NCBI GenBank assembly: GCA_023389055.1
Contig: JAEWFA010000008.1
Location: 58,987-122,986, forward strand
Direction of reading: 5' to 3'
Source of the DNA: Pseudomonadota bacterium
GTDB lineage: Bacteria; Pseudomonadota; Gammaproteobacteria; Burkholderiales; Burkholderiaceae_E
Length of the DNA: 64,000 bases
Part shown: piece by piece, positions 34,418 through 42,448 of the stretch
Layout: every line of letters starts with the position of its first letter
Position numbering within the stretch: position 1 is the stretch's first letter
Translations under genes and position numbers: made by a program
Notes under the pieces: model-generated
Seen by the model: the letters and a program-made list of their open reading frames with translations, nothing else
Told to the model about the DNA's origin: nothing
Databases searched by the model: none

Positions 34418-36739
34418 TCACGCGACCTTGAATCGCGACACCGAGCTCTTCAGCTCGAGCGCGAGCTCGGAAAGCTGGCGGATCGAGCCTGCGGTGTGCC
34501 GCGTTCCCTCGCTGGTCTGCTCGGTGACGAGCAGGATGCGCTGGATCGATTGCGCGACGTTGCCGGCCGACGACGCCTGGCGCGAAGTGCTCGCCGAGAA
34601 GTCCTCGATCAGTTCGGCGAGCAGCGTGGACACGCGGCCGATCTCGCCGAGCGCACGACCCGCTTCGTCGGAAAGCCGCGCGCCTTCCACGACGCCCTGC
34701 GTGCTGCGCTCCATCGCCGCAACCGCATCCTGCGTGTCGGTCTGGATCGCGCGGATCAGCGCGGAGATCTGGCGTGTGGCCTCGGCCGATCGCTCGGCCA
34801 GGCGCTGCACCTCCTCGGCCACGACGGTGAAGCCGCGCCCCGCCTCGCCCGCCGACGCAGCCTGGATCGCCGCGTTCAACGCCAGCACGTTCGTCTGCTC
34901 GGTAATGTCTGAAATCAGCTCGACGATCTCGCCGATTTCCTGCGACGACTCGCCCAGCCGCTTGATGCGCTTGGCTGTTTCCTGGATCTGGTCGCGGATC
35001 CCGTTCATGCCGGCAATCGCGTTGTCCACGGCACGCGAACCCTCCTCGGAAGCGCCCAGCGACTGCCGCGCCACCTGCACCGACTCCGCGGCGCGCGTGG
35101 ACACCTCGTTGATCTGGCGCGCCATTCGCAGCACGGCTTCGCCGGTGTCGCGAATCTCGCGCGATTGCTGCTCGCTCGCCGCCTGCAGGCTCGACGCCGT
35201 CACCTGCGCGCGCGTCGACGCATCGTTCACCTGGTCCGCCGTGCGGTTGATCCGACCGACGACGCCGCGCAGTTCCTCGATCGTGTAGTTCACCGAGTCG
35301 GCGATCGCACCGGTGATGTCCTCCGACACCGTCGCCTGCACCGTGAGGTCGCCGTCGGCCACTTCCTGCAACTCGTTCATCAGCCGCAGGATAGCCGCCT
35401 GATTCTGGTCGTTCGTCGACTTCGCCTGCAGCTCCTGGCGCCGCGCCGCCGCTTCGTGCCGCTCCGCCTCGTTCGCGCGCTGCTCGCTTTCCGACAGGAA
35501 CGCGCGGAACAGCCCGAACAGCGCCAGCAGTGCGATCGCGCCGAACACCGACGCGCCGACGACGTTCCAGAAGCGCAACGCGTCGCGCGCCTGCAGCTTG
35601 GTGCGGATCGCCTCGAGCAGCACCTGAACGACCTCGCTGTCCTCGAAGACGTGCCGTTCGGCTTTGCGTGCCTGCTGCAGGCGGGGCATGCTGGCGAGAA
35701 TGCCGGAGACCTGGGGCGCGACGCCCGTCACCGCCTGCTTCAGCGCGGCGAGCGCTCGGCGCACTTCCGGATCGCTGACCGCGGCGATGCGCACGCGCTC
35801 GTTGCCGTCGAGCATTGCGTCGGTCAACTCGCCCAGGTCGATCACCGACTGGCGCAGGCGCATCTCGATCGACCGGTCGGGGGCGCCCGACAGGATCAAC
35901 TCGTTGACGTCCTTCGCAATCGCCTGCGTGAGCGTCACGAGCTCGCCGGCCGCCGCCACTTCGCGCGCCGACGCACCGGCGCGCAGCCGGTTCGCAAGCA
36001 CGGCCTGCGCGTCGCGCAGCATCTGCGGCTCGAAGCGCATCACGTCGCGCCGCATGCCGGTGAGCGACTGCAGCAACAGGTCCTGATTCAGGATGACGGT
36101 GACCGCCTGGTCGGACTTCGACCAGATCAGCGACAGCGTTCGGAGGTCGGGCTCGACGCGCGACGGTACCGGCTGTTCGTCGCCGTCTCCGCGCGCCAGC
36201 GTGGCCAGCGCCTGGCTCATTGCCCGGCGGCCGTCGCTCAATTGTCCGAAGGCGATCGGATCGCCGGCGATCGCCTGCGAAGCCGCCTTCGCCACGCGCT
36301 GCGACTGCATCAGCGCATCGCCCAGCTGGCGGTACCAATGCGAAGCGTTCGTGGCCTGGCGCGCATCGAGCTGCAACAGGAAGAACGCGACGAGCAGCGA
36401 CAGCAGCAGCGTCGGCAGCCAGATCTGCATCTGTCGGCGAAACGGCATGTCGCCGACGATCGGAACGCGAAAGCGCTCGCGAGGCTGCGCTTCGGGCTCG
36501 GCGTCGGCGCGGTGCGCAGCCGCCGTCGGGTAAGGCTGCATCGGCGGCGCGGGCGGCCGCTCGAAGATCTGCGTTGCCGGACGCCCCGGGGGCGCCTGGC
36601 GCGCCGCAGGCGCAGGCGCCGGGGCCGCCATCGGCGGCTCCGACAGGAGATCCTCGATGATCGCCGTATCCGGCCCCCCCGCGGCCTGGGGTCGGGGTTG
36701 CCGCTGCAGGAAGGTCGGGAACTTCGTGGCGATGCTCAT
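34418..36739 (-). CDS. pilJ: PilJ methyl-accepting chemotaxis protein
   Basis: A 773-residue receptor. A Pro/Ala-rich cytoplasmic N-terminus of about 100 residues precedes TM1 (IWLPTLLLSLLVAFFLLQL, about 106-124); the periplasmic PilJ domain follows, then TM2 near residues 393-413, a HAMP-like region, and the signalling tip with NVLALNAAIQAASAGEAGRG. It senses surface contact or pilus retraction in known systems and signals to the PilL kinase. The long Pro-rich leader is longer than in P. aeruginosa. It is 16 bases upstream of pilL. Confidence 0.95.
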   Translation of the reverse strand: MSIATKFPTFLQRQPRPQAAGGPDTAIIEDLLSEPPMAAPAPAPAARQAPPGRPATQIFERPPAPPMQPYPTAAAHRADAEPEAQPRERFRVPIVGDMPFRRQMQIWLPTLLLSLLVAFFLLQLDARQATNASHWYRQLGDALMQSQRVAKAASQAIAGDPIAFGQLSDGRRAMSQALATLARGDGDEQPVPSRVEPDLRTLSLIWSKSDQAVTVILNQDLLLQSLTGMRRDVMRFEPQMLRDAQAVLANRLRAGASAREVAAAGELVTLTQAIAKDVNELILSGAPDRSIEMRLRQSVIDLGELTDAMLDGNERVRIAAVSDPEVRRALAALKQAVTGVAPQVSGILASMPRLQQARKAERHVFEDSEVVQVLLEAIRTKLQARDALRFWNVVGASVFGAIALLALFGLFRAFLSESEQRANEAERHEAAARRQELQAKSTNDQNQAAILRLMNELQEVADGDLTVQATVSEDITGAIADSVNYTIEELRGVVGRINRTADQVNDASTRAQVTASSLQAASEQQSREIRDTGEAVLRMARQINEVSTRAAESVQVARQSLGASEEGSRAVDNAIAGMNGIRDQIQETAKRIKRLGESSQEIGEIVELISDITEQTNVLALNAAIQAASAGEAGRGFTVVAEEVQRLAERSAEATRQISALIRAIQTDTQDAVAAMERSTQGVVEGARLSDEAGRALGEIGRVSTLLAELIEDFSASTSRQASSAGNVAQSIQRILLVTEQTSEGTRHTAGSIRQLSELALELKSSVSRFKVA

Positions 36740-36761
36740 CGTCGTGTCTCCACGGATCGGT

Positions 36762-37280
36762 TCAACGATTCACGGCGAGGAATCGCTCGTCGCCTGCGAG
36801 CTCCTCGAGCCGCAGCTCGGTCCATCGGCGGCCTTCGGCGTCGCGCCATTCGCGACCGAGCCAGGCCGGCGTGTCGGCTTCGTCCGATTCCGTCTCGGTC
36901 AATGTCGTGTCGTTCTGCAGCCCGAGCATCCGGTCGACGACGATCGCCGCGTTCAGTCCGAGGCGCGGCGCGAACGCGAGCAGGCGCGTCGACTTCGTCA
37001 TCGGCGCGGCCTCGCGCCCCTCGAGGCGAGCGAGATCGGAGACGCCGTACAGCGAGCCGCGCAGGTTCACCAGCCCGCGAAACCAGTCGTGCGTAAGCGG
37101 CACCGGCGTGATCTCGCCGGGCAGCGCGACGATCTCGCCGACCTCCGACAACCCGACCAGCAGGTTTCGGTCACCGACCTGCACGCCGAGGCGCGCCGAC
37201 TGCGGCGGCGCGGACGCGGCCTGTCGCAGTCGCTCGGACAGCCGCACCTGGAACTCTCGCAGGTTCTTGCCGCTGGCCAT
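36762..37280 (-). CDS. pilI: PilI CheW-like adaptor
   Basis: A 172-residue single CheW-domain protein: LGVQVGDRNLLVGLSEVGEI, PVPLTHDWFRGLVNLRGSLY and NAAIVVDRMLGL are its blocks. It links the receptor PilJ to the kinase PilL at the cell pole. The ATG at 37280 follows the pilH stop by two bases. Confidence 0.95.
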   Translation of the reverse strand: MASGKNLREFQVRLSERLRQAASAPPQSARLGVQVGDRNLLVGLSEVGEIVALPGEITPVPLTHDWFRGLVNLRGSLYGVSDLARLEGREAAPMTKSTRLLAFAPRLGLNAAIVVDRMLGLQNDTTLTETESDEADTPAWLGREWRDAEGRRWTELRLEELAGDERFLAVNR

Positions 37281-37282
37281 GG

Positions 37283-37651
37283 TCAATGCGCCAGATCGGC
37301 AACCCGGGCCAGCAGCTCCTCGGGTTTGACGGGCTTCACCAGGTACTCGCGCGCGCCCTGGCGCAGTCCCCAGATCCGATCGGTCTCGTTGCCCTTGCTC
37401 GTGCACAGGATGATCGGGATCGACTGCGTCTCCGGATCGCGCGACAGCGCGCGCGTGACCTGGAAACCGTTCTGTCCCGGCATCACGACGTCGAGCACGA
37501 CGAGCGAAGGACGCTCGATCTTCACCTTGGCCATCGCTTCCTGGCCGTTCTCGGCGGTGATCACTCGATAGCCCTTCTTCGTCAGAAGATCGGCGATGAA
37601 GTGGCGCTCGGTAGGCGAGTCGTCGACGACGAGGATCTTGTATGCGGCCAT
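37283..37651 (-). CDS. pilH: PilH CheY-like response regulator
   Basis: A 122-residue single receiver domain: KILVVDDSPTERHFI, phospho-Asp in SLVVLDVVMPGQNGFQ (about residue 53), Thr/Ser in ILCTSKGNETD, and Lys in YLVKPVKPEEL. In Pil-Chp systems PilH counteracts or moderates PilG output on pilus retraction and cAMP. It has no output domain. Confidence 0.95.
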   Translation of the reverse strand: MAAYKILVVDDSPTERHFIADLLTKKGYRVITAENGQEAMAKVKIERPSLVVLDVVMPGQNGFQVTRALSRDPETQSIPIILCTSKGNETDRIWGLRQGAREYLVKPVKPEELLARVADLAH

Positions 37652-37689
37652 TGGCGAACCTTGATGCGTGCTCGAAGCGTTGGAGGGAT

Positions 37690-38121
37690 TCAGGAAGAGG
37701 ACTCGCCGGCGGCGGCAAGCGCGGGCGTGTCCGCGCTGCGCGCGTGCTCGCCGGCCGCACGCAACAGCGCGTCCTTCGTAAAGGGCTTGGTCAGGTACTG
37801 ATCGGAGCCGACCATGCGGCCGCGCGCTCGATCGAACAGTCCATCCTTGCTCGACAGCATCACCACGGGAATGGTGCGAAAGCGCGGGCTCTTCTTGATC
37901 AGCGCGCAGGTCTGGTAGCCGTCGAGCCGCGGCATCAGGATGTCGCAGAAGACGAGATCGGGATCGTGGTCGGCGATCTTCGCGAGCGCATCGAAGCCGT
38001 CCTCGGCGAGGATCACCTGGCAACCCGCCTGCTTCAGGAAGATCTCGGCACTGCGACGAATCGTGTTGCTGTCGTCGATCACCATCACCTTCACGCCGGC
38101 CAATGCCGCTGCGCCGCTCAT
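37690..38121 (-). CDS. pilG: PilG CheY-like response regulator
   Basis: A 143-residue receiver: KVMVIDDSNTIRRSAEIFLK, phospho-Asp in LVFCDILMPRLDGYQ (about residue 60), VVMLSSKDGLFDRARG and YLTKPFTKDALL. PilG promotes pilus extension and, in Pseudomonas, activates adenylate cyclase. A CHASE2 adenylate cyclase gene is 8 kb away here. It is the first gene of the pilGHIJL operon. Confidence 0.95.
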   Translation of the reverse strand: MSGAAALAGVKVMVIDDSNTIRRSAEIFLKQAGCQVILAEDGFDALAKIADHDPDLVFCDILMPRLDGYQTCALIKKSPRFRTIPVVMLSSKDGLFDRARGRMVGSDQYLTKPFTKDALLRAAGEHARSADTPALAAAGESSS

Positions 38122-38123
38122 CG

Positions 38124-38348
38124 TCAAGTCTCCAGCATCTCGAAGTCCTCCTTGCGCGCGCTGCACTCGGGGCAGGTGCAGCTCGTCGTCTCCTGGGGCG
38201 ACGCTCGTTCGTATGCGCTCGACGCGCGGGGCGACGGGCAGCGAGAAGGATGGTAGTGGGGGCAACGGTCGTGGCCTGCGGTCGCACCGACCAGTGGCTG
38301 AGGGACTGCGATGGACGCGAAGGCCTGTTGCGGGGGGCGTGACGGATT
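38124..38348 (-). pseudogene. rubredoxin remnant upstream of pilG
   Basis: An open frame of 74 codons with no ATG, GTG or TTG start in a usable position. Its end reads SCTCPECSARKEDFEMLET, which matches the C-terminal iron knuckle and tail of rubredoxin (CPxCG-x-x-K-x-DFEM). The N-terminal knuckle, CxxCGxxYD, and the middle GTRWEDVPDDW-like part are absent; the upstream residues are unlike any rubredoxin. An intact rubredoxin gene directly before pilG is common in Burkholderiales, so this is probably a decayed copy. The TGA stop is two bases before the pilG ATG. Confidence 0.65.
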
Positions 38349-38377
38349 TCACGGCTTCCCGGCGTGACTCTGGCACA

Positions 38378-38398
38378 TTACAATTTCGATTGATGTAA
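38378..38398 (+). promoter_or_regulatory. putative operator and -10 box of the vapBC pair
   Basis: An imperfect 21-bp inverted repeat with TTACA and TGTAA at its ends lies just before the antitoxin gene. A TACAAT at 38379-38384 is a possible -10 box within it. This fits the autorepression usual for AbrB-type antitoxins. A strong AAGGAGG ribosome site follows at 38397-38403. Confidence 0.45.
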
Positions 38399-38412
38399 GG
38401 AGGCACTGGCCG

Positions 38413-38634
38413 ATGAGCGAATCCACGATCACCGCAAAGGGGCAAACGACGGTACCGGCGCCGGTCCGCGAAAAGATCGGCGCAACGCCCGGCACACGAC
38501 TCGTATGGCATGTGATGCCCGACGGAAGCATTCTCGTTCGCCCGAAAGGTGCGTCGATTCTCGATCTGGCGGGCTCGCTGAAAGCGCCGCGCGGCAAACG
38601 GGTTCCGATCGACGCGATGAACGCCTGGCGCTGA
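38413..38634 (+). CDS. vapB: AbrB/MazE-type antitoxin (VapB)
   Basis: A 73-residue protein: STITAKGQTTVPAPVREKIG is the AbrB fold and GTRLVWHVMPDGSILVRPKG its second strand pair. The C-terminus (LKAPRGKRVPIDAMNAW) is the toxin-binding part typical of VapB in this class. A Shine-Dalgarno AAGGAGG lies 9 bases upstream. The stop overlaps the toxin ATG by one base. Confidence 0.9.
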   Translation: MSESTITAKGQTTVPAPVREKIGATPGTRLVWHVMPDGSILVRPKGASILDLAGSLKAPRGKRVPIDAMNAWR

Positions 38635-39032
38635 TGGCCGCGCTCGAGACGAACGTTCTCGTCCGGTTTCTCGTCGGCGACGATGCCGCGCAAGCGGCAG
38701 CCGCGACCGGCCTGATCCAGCGCAGCGTTGCAGCGCGCGAGAATCTGTTCGTCCCGATCACCGTCGCGCTGGAGCTCGAGTGGGTCCTGCGATCGAAGTA
38801 CGGATTCGCCAAGGCGGACATCCGCCGCACGTTCGGTCATCTGCTTTCCGCAAGCGAGGTCGTCTTCCAGCATGAAAAGGCGCTCGAGTTCGCGCTGCAG
38901 CTCTGGCAGAAGGAGAGCGCCGATTTCTCCGATTGCATCCATATCGCCCTTGCCGCAGAGTCGGGCAACGCGCCGATGTGGACCTTCGACAAAGGCGCTG
39001 CGTCGCTCTCCGGGGCACGGCGGTTGAAGTGA
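38634..39032 (+). CDS. vapC: VapC-type PIN toxin with unusual first acidic residue
   Basis: A 132-residue PIN domain with ALETNVLVRFLVGDD at the N-terminus. The family motif is normally LDTNVLVR; here the first catalytic Asp is Glu. Other acidic sites are present: ALELEWVLRSKYG, FSDCIHIALA and MWTFDKGAA. The TGATG coupling with the antitoxin is intact. The D-to-E change may lower or abolish nuclease activity. Confidence 0.88.
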   Translation: MAALETNVLVRFLVGDDAAQAAAATGLIQRSVAARENLFVPITVALELEWVLRSKYGFAKADIRRTFGHLLSASEVVFQHEKALEFALQLWQKESADFSDCIHIALAAESGNAPMWTFDKGAASLSGARRLK

Positions 39033-39088
39033 GCGGCGGGCAGGCTGGAGGGTGGTAGGCTCGCGAGGATGGAACCCCGGGAGGCGAG

Positions 39089-39415
39089 ATGCTCGACGTG
39101 ATCGAGCGGCACCGTGGCGAAATCGAAGAAGCGTGTCGGCGTTTCGAGGTACGCCGCCTGGAGGTGTTCGGTTCGGCGACCGGGCCGCGGTTCGACGCCC
39201 GGTCGAGCGACCTCGATTTTCTCGTCGACTTCGAGGATCGAGCCGGCGCGAATCTTTTCGATCGCTATTTCGGTCTCGCGGAAATGCTGACGACCATCCT
39301 GGGGAGGAAGGTCGATCTCGTCACCATCGGCGCGTTGCGCAACCCGTACTTTATCGAGAGCGTCAACAGGACGCGACGGCTCTTCTATGCATCACAGAGC
39401 GCCCAAACTGCTTGA
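39089..39415 (+). CDS. MNT-type minimal nucleotidyltransferase
   Basis: A 108-residue protein. LEVFGSATGPRFDARSSDLD gives the GS...DxD active site of the minimal nucleotidyltransferases, and VDLVTIGALRNPYFIESV the third acidic strand. MntA-type members AMPylate a HEPN toxin encoded next to them. No HEPN gene is present here: thiE begins inside the last 29 bases. It is therefore either an orphan antitoxin or a survivor of a lost MNT-HEPN pair. Confidence 0.85.
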   Translation: MLDVIERHRGEIEEACRRFEVRRLEVFGSATGPRFDARSSDLDFLVDFEDRAGANLFDRYFGLAEMLTTILGRKVDLVTIGALRNPYFIESVNRTRRLFYASQSAQTA

Positions 39416-40064
39416 GCAGCGCCTGCCGAAGGGCTTGTACGTTCTCACGCCCGAATCCGCCGACGACGACCGGCTCGTCGCGGTCGTTTCCGCAGCGATC
39501 CGCGGCGGCGCCTCCACCGTGCAGTACCGGAACAAGACACTCACGTCGGCGTTGCGACTGCGGCAGGCGCGGAGAATCGCAGAAGCGTGCCGCGATGCGG
39601 GTGCGACGTTCCTCGTCAACGACTCGATCGAGTTGGCCGCCGAGCTGAAGGCCGACGGCGTCCATCTAGGGCAGGACGATGCTGCGCTCGCCGATGCGCG
39701 TGCGGCGCTCGGAGCCGACGCGATCGTCGGCGTGTCGTGCTACGACTCCTTCGATCGTGCAATGGAGACGCGCGACCTCGCCGACTACTGCGCGTTCGGC
39801 AGCGTCTTCCTTTCGGAAGTCAAACCCGCCGCTGTGCGCGCACCGCTCGGGCTCTTCGGTCGTGCGCGCGACGTCGGCTTGCACGCGGTCGCGATCGGAG
39901 GCATCGACGCGGCAAACGCGGCGCAGGTCGCAGCGGCGGGCGCGATGGCGGTGGCCGTCATCACCGCGGTATTCGGCGGCACGTCGCCGCCGGCCGAACC
40001 GAAGCTCGCGGAGGCGAACGCGCGCCGACTGCTGGCAGCATTCGAGTCGGGACGTGCGATGTAA
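39387..40064 (+). CDS. thiE: thiamine-phosphate synthase
   Basis: A 225-residue TIM-barrel enzyme that couples HMP-PP and thiazole phosphate. STVQYRNKT, FLVNDSIELAAEL, GVHLGQDDAAL and AIGGIDAANA are the expected phosphate and pyrophosphate sites. The N-terminal MHHRAPKLLEQRLPKGLYVLTP begins within the upstream nucleotidyltransferase gene, a 29-base overlap. No other thi biosynthesis gene is adjacent, though thiL is at 57047. Confidence 0.93.
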   Translation: MHHRAPKLLEQRLPKGLYVLTPESADDDRLVAVVSAAIRGGASTVQYRNKTLTSALRLRQARRIAEACRDAGATFLVNDSIELAAELKADGVHLGQDDAALADARAALGADAIVGVSCYDSFDRAMETRDLADYCAFGSVFLSEVKPAAVRAPLGLFGRARDVGLHAVAIGGIDAANAAQVAAAGAMAVAVITAVFGGTSPPAEPKLAEANARRLLAAFESGRAM

Positions 40065-40103
40065 ACGCGCGCTGCGGCGCAGACACAGGGGAGAAGCAGA
40101 AGG

Positions 40104-40568
40104 ATGAAAGGCGATCCGCAAGCCGTGGCCACACTGAACGAGTACCTGTCGTTCGAGCTGACCGGCTACAAGCAATACCTGCTGCACGGCGCGATGTGCA
40201 GGCATTGGGGCTTCGAGCGCCTGGGCGCGATCCAGCACGGCTACAGCGAAGAGGAAACGCGACACGCCGGGCGGATCATGGCGCGCATCCTGCTGCTCGG
40301 CGCGGTGCCGCAGATGACGGACTTCCGCCCGGCTGCCGCGGGCGAGACGGTGGCCGAGCAGCTTCGGCACGACCGCGACCTCGTCGATGCCGCGATCGGA
40401 CACCTGCGCAGCGCAGTCGGGCTGTGCGAGCGCAGCCGCGACTTCGTCAGCCGCAGCCTGCTCGTCGAGATGCTCGACGACGAGGAATCGCACCTCGACT
40501 GGCTGGATACGCAACTCGAGTTGATCGGGAAGGTGGGGTTGGAGAACTATCTGCAGTCGCTGATGTGA
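40104..40568 (+). CDS. bacterioferritin-like protein with altered heme and ferroxidase sites
   Basis: A 154-residue four-helix ferritin that aligns without gaps to E. coli Bfr (158 residues) from memory. Ferroxidase ligands Glu18 (YLSFELTGY), Glu51, His54 (EEETRHAG), Glu127 and His130 (DDEESHLDW) are kept. At the heme-ligand position Met52 the residue is Thr, and at the ferroxidase position Glu94 it is Val (HDRDLVDAA). It may therefore not bind heme at the dimer interface and may have an incomplete diiron site. It could be one subunit of a two-component bacterioferritin. A good start sits after GGAGAAGCAGAAGG. Confidence 0.85.
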   Translation: MKGDPQAVATLNEYLSFELTGYKQYLLHGAMCRHWGFERLGAIQHGYSEEETRHAGRIMARILLLGAVPQMTDFRPAAAGETVAEQLRHDRDLVDAAIGHLRSAVGLCERSRDFVSRSLLVEMLDDEESHLDWLDTQLELIGKVGLENYLQSLM

Positions 40569-40596
40569 ACGCCGTGTCGGACGCGGCGAGCGCCGA

Positions 40597-41670
40597 TCAC
40601 CGGGCGTTCGGCGCTGTCTGCGCAACGAGCATCGACGCGACTTCCAGGTCCGGCCATCCCTGCGACAGCGCGCGCGCGCCGCGTCGGAACCTCGACTGCC
40701 AGCCTGGCCCGCGCGACAACAGGTTGTCGAGCGCTTCGGCAAGCGATTCGGGTCGCCATTGCGAGAGCACGGCAAGCAGGTGCGCGGCCTGGGTCAGGTC
40801 CTTGCGCGCCTTCACGCGGGAAGCGCCTTCGCGTTCGCCGGCGATCAGCAACTTGTGCAATGCGTAGCGCGCAGGATCCGGGAGGTTGACCAGCACGGCT
40901 CCTTCGGTGCTCGGCAGAACCGCCTGCTCCACGTCCTGCAGCGAGTACTCCATGAACGGCAACGGCTGCAGCGTCACGCCGAGTTGCGGATGAACGAAGG
41001 GCTTGTCCGCACCCCGATGTCGCGGCGTGAGGAAGTCGAGCCGAAATTCCGGCTCTTTCGGGATCAGCCATGCACCGCCGGTTTTGCCGCCCAGGCCTGA
41101 AACCGGGAGAAATCCCATCCCGAGTGAAGTAATGGCGTCGTCGGTCCGCACCTCGATGGTGCCCGGCAGCAGCAGCGAGACGGCCTTCCCTGCATGCGCG
41201 AAATCGATGTCCTGCGTACGCTCGGAACTGCCCCAGCGCACGCCGAGCATGTTCCCGTAGGCGAGAAACGCGTGGGTGCCGATCAGCACCCCGCCCGCCT
41301 GGAAGAAGCCGTAATCGGCCAGCCGACGCAGGACGCGAAAATGACGCGGAATCACGGCCGCGCATCCCAGCGCCAGTGCTGCTCGCGCGAGCGGGGCCAG
41401 GGCCGCCGTGGCCCCGGAATCGGCCTTGCGTTCCAGAAGCCGGCGAACCGCGGTGGTATCCGGCCCCACGTAGATCTGGCGAAGCTTTCCGGCAGGCTCG
41501 GTGTACTGGAAGTACCAGTACCTGCGGCCCTTCACCGTCTTGGCGTTGAACGAGCCGGGTAGGTCGGCCACCGAACGAAGATGCGCGTTGCGTATCGCTT
41601 CTTCGAGACGCGTTCGGTCTTCAGGCTCGAAAAGAAGCTCTCCATCGCCGCGTTGCCCCAGCAGTTGCAC
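40597..41670 (-). CDS. GSU2403-type predicted nucleotidyltransferase, 5' end altered by an IS remnant
   Basis: A 357-residue protein of a little-known nucleotidyltransferase-fold family. GSFNAKTVKGRRYWYFQYTE, IYVGPDTTAVRRLLE, GGVLIGTHAFLAYGNMLGV and RTQDIDFAHAG (active-site DxD) are its blocks. The frame begins at an ATG that lies inside an IS3-type transposase remnant on the same strand in another frame, so the first 25 or so residues are not native. The body of the gene looks intact. Its biological role is unknown; some relatives lie in TA or defence islands. Confidence 0.7.
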   Translation of the reverse strand: MQLLGQRGDGELLFEPEDRTRLEEAIRNAHLRSVADLPGSFNAKTVKGRRYWYFQYTEPAGKLRQIYVGPDTTAVRRLLERKADSGATAALAPLARAALALGCAAVIPRHFRVLRRLADYGFFQAGGVLIGTHAFLAYGNMLGVRWGSSERTQDIDFAHAGKAVSLLLPGTIEVRTDDAITSLGMGFLPVSGLGGKTGGAWLIPKEPEFRLDFLTPRHRGADKPFVHPQLGVTLQPLPFMEYSLQDVEQAVLPSTEGAVLVNLPDPARYALHKLLIAGEREGASRVKARKDLTQAAHLLAVLSQWRPESLAEALDNLLSRGPGWQSRFRRGARALSQGWPDLEVASMLVAQTAPNAR

Positions 41671-41682
41671 TTCCGAGCGACA
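41583..41682 (-). mobile_element. IS3-family transposase remnant
   Basis: A short frame encodes VARKCNCWGNAAMESFFSSL then KTERVSKKRYATR. This matches the C-terminal part of IS3 OrfB transposases, where the Glu of MESFF is the last residue of the DDE triad. Nothing before or after it matches, and no inverted repeats are visible, so about 100 bases of an old insertion remain. It overlaps the start of the nucleotidyltransferase gene. Confidence 0.75.
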
Positions 41683-41887
41683 CGGTTGTTAGTGGCTGCG
41701 GAGAACCGCGGATATTTGCCGCGGAGTGAACAGAAGGCGTCGATGGCGTCCGGGTCAGAAGGGGGCGACGTCGACGTGATCCAGGCATAGCTGCCGAGGA
41801 TCGTGTCGATCGTGCTCACGCAGCGCGACCTGGATGCCGGCTCGGTGCCACCGATCAACTTACGGCGGGATTTGCACCCGTAGGAGT

Positions 41888-41908
41888 GTGCGCCCGTGCC
41901 GGGCGCAC
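41888..41908 (-). terminator. hairpin downstream of pilA
   Basis: A perfect 9-bp stem (GTGCGCCCG / CGGGCGCAC) with a 3-base loop lies just past the main pilA terminator. It lacks a T tract on the minus strand and may be a second or back-up terminator. Confidence 0.45.
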
Positions 41909-41914
41909 CAAGAA

Positions 41915-41941
41915 AACGAGACCGCGCGAGGCGGTCTCGTT
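41915..41941 (-). terminator. rho-independent terminator of pilA
   Basis: A perfect 11-bp inverted repeat, AACGAGACCGC / GCGGTCTCGTT, has a 5-base loop. On the minus strand it is followed by TTCTT, and it lies 24 bases beyond the pilA stop. A strong terminator fits the high expression expected of a major pilin. Confidence 0.85.
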
Positions 41942-41965
41942 CGACTTTCGCTCAACAAGCTGCGA

Positions 41966-42391
41966 TTAGGTGCGGCACTCAGCAGGAACGAATTTTACGT
42001 CGCTGGGGTTGTTGCAATCCCAAGTCAGACCCGTGGCTGCTTGGGTTCCAACCAGATCGAAAGTGACGACAGTGGCGTTGATGCCAGTGGCCACCGAGAC
42101 GCTGATGGTCGTCGGATTGCCGGCGGCGCACGCGATGGTAGTCAGTCCCGTGGTGCCAACAGCGACGCCATCACAACTGGAGGCGGCAGGAAGATTCGCA
42201 AGATTCTCGGCAATCGTGGCCTTTGCCCCGCTGGCGATGATCACACCTTCAGACACTTTGGCACGAATCGTGTAATCGGTGTACGCCGGCAGCGCCACCG
42301 CCGCCAGAATCCCGATGATCGCCACGACGATCATCAGTTCGATCAGCGTGAAGCCCTTCTGCATCTGCCTGCGAACCTGAGTCATCTTCAT
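41966..42391 (-). CDS. pilA: type IV major pilin
   Basis: A 141-residue type IVa prepilin. The leader MKMTQVRRQMQKG is cut by PilD before Phe of FTLIELMIVVAIIGILAAV, with Glu5 present. The C-terminal disulfide loop is formed by Cys in TWDCNNPSDVKFVPAEC. Other Cys (SSCDG, TIACAAG) suggest a second pair. The ATG at 42391 follows AGGAG by six bases; a shorter leader from the internal MQKG is possible. It fits with the Pil-Chp system at 28918-38121 and is preceded by a sigma-54-type promoter. Confidence 0.95.
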   Translation of the reverse strand: MKMTQVRRQMQKGFTLIELMIVVAIIGILAAVALPAYTDYTIRAKVSEGVIIASGAKATIAENLANLPAASSCDGVAVGTTGLTTIACAAGNPTTISVSVATGINATVVTFDLVGTQAATGLTWDCNNPSDVKFVPAECRT

Positions 42392-42448
42392 CTCGAACTC
42401 CTGTAGTTGATTGAAGTCGGCCGAGTTCGTCGGCTCGCATCAGATGAC

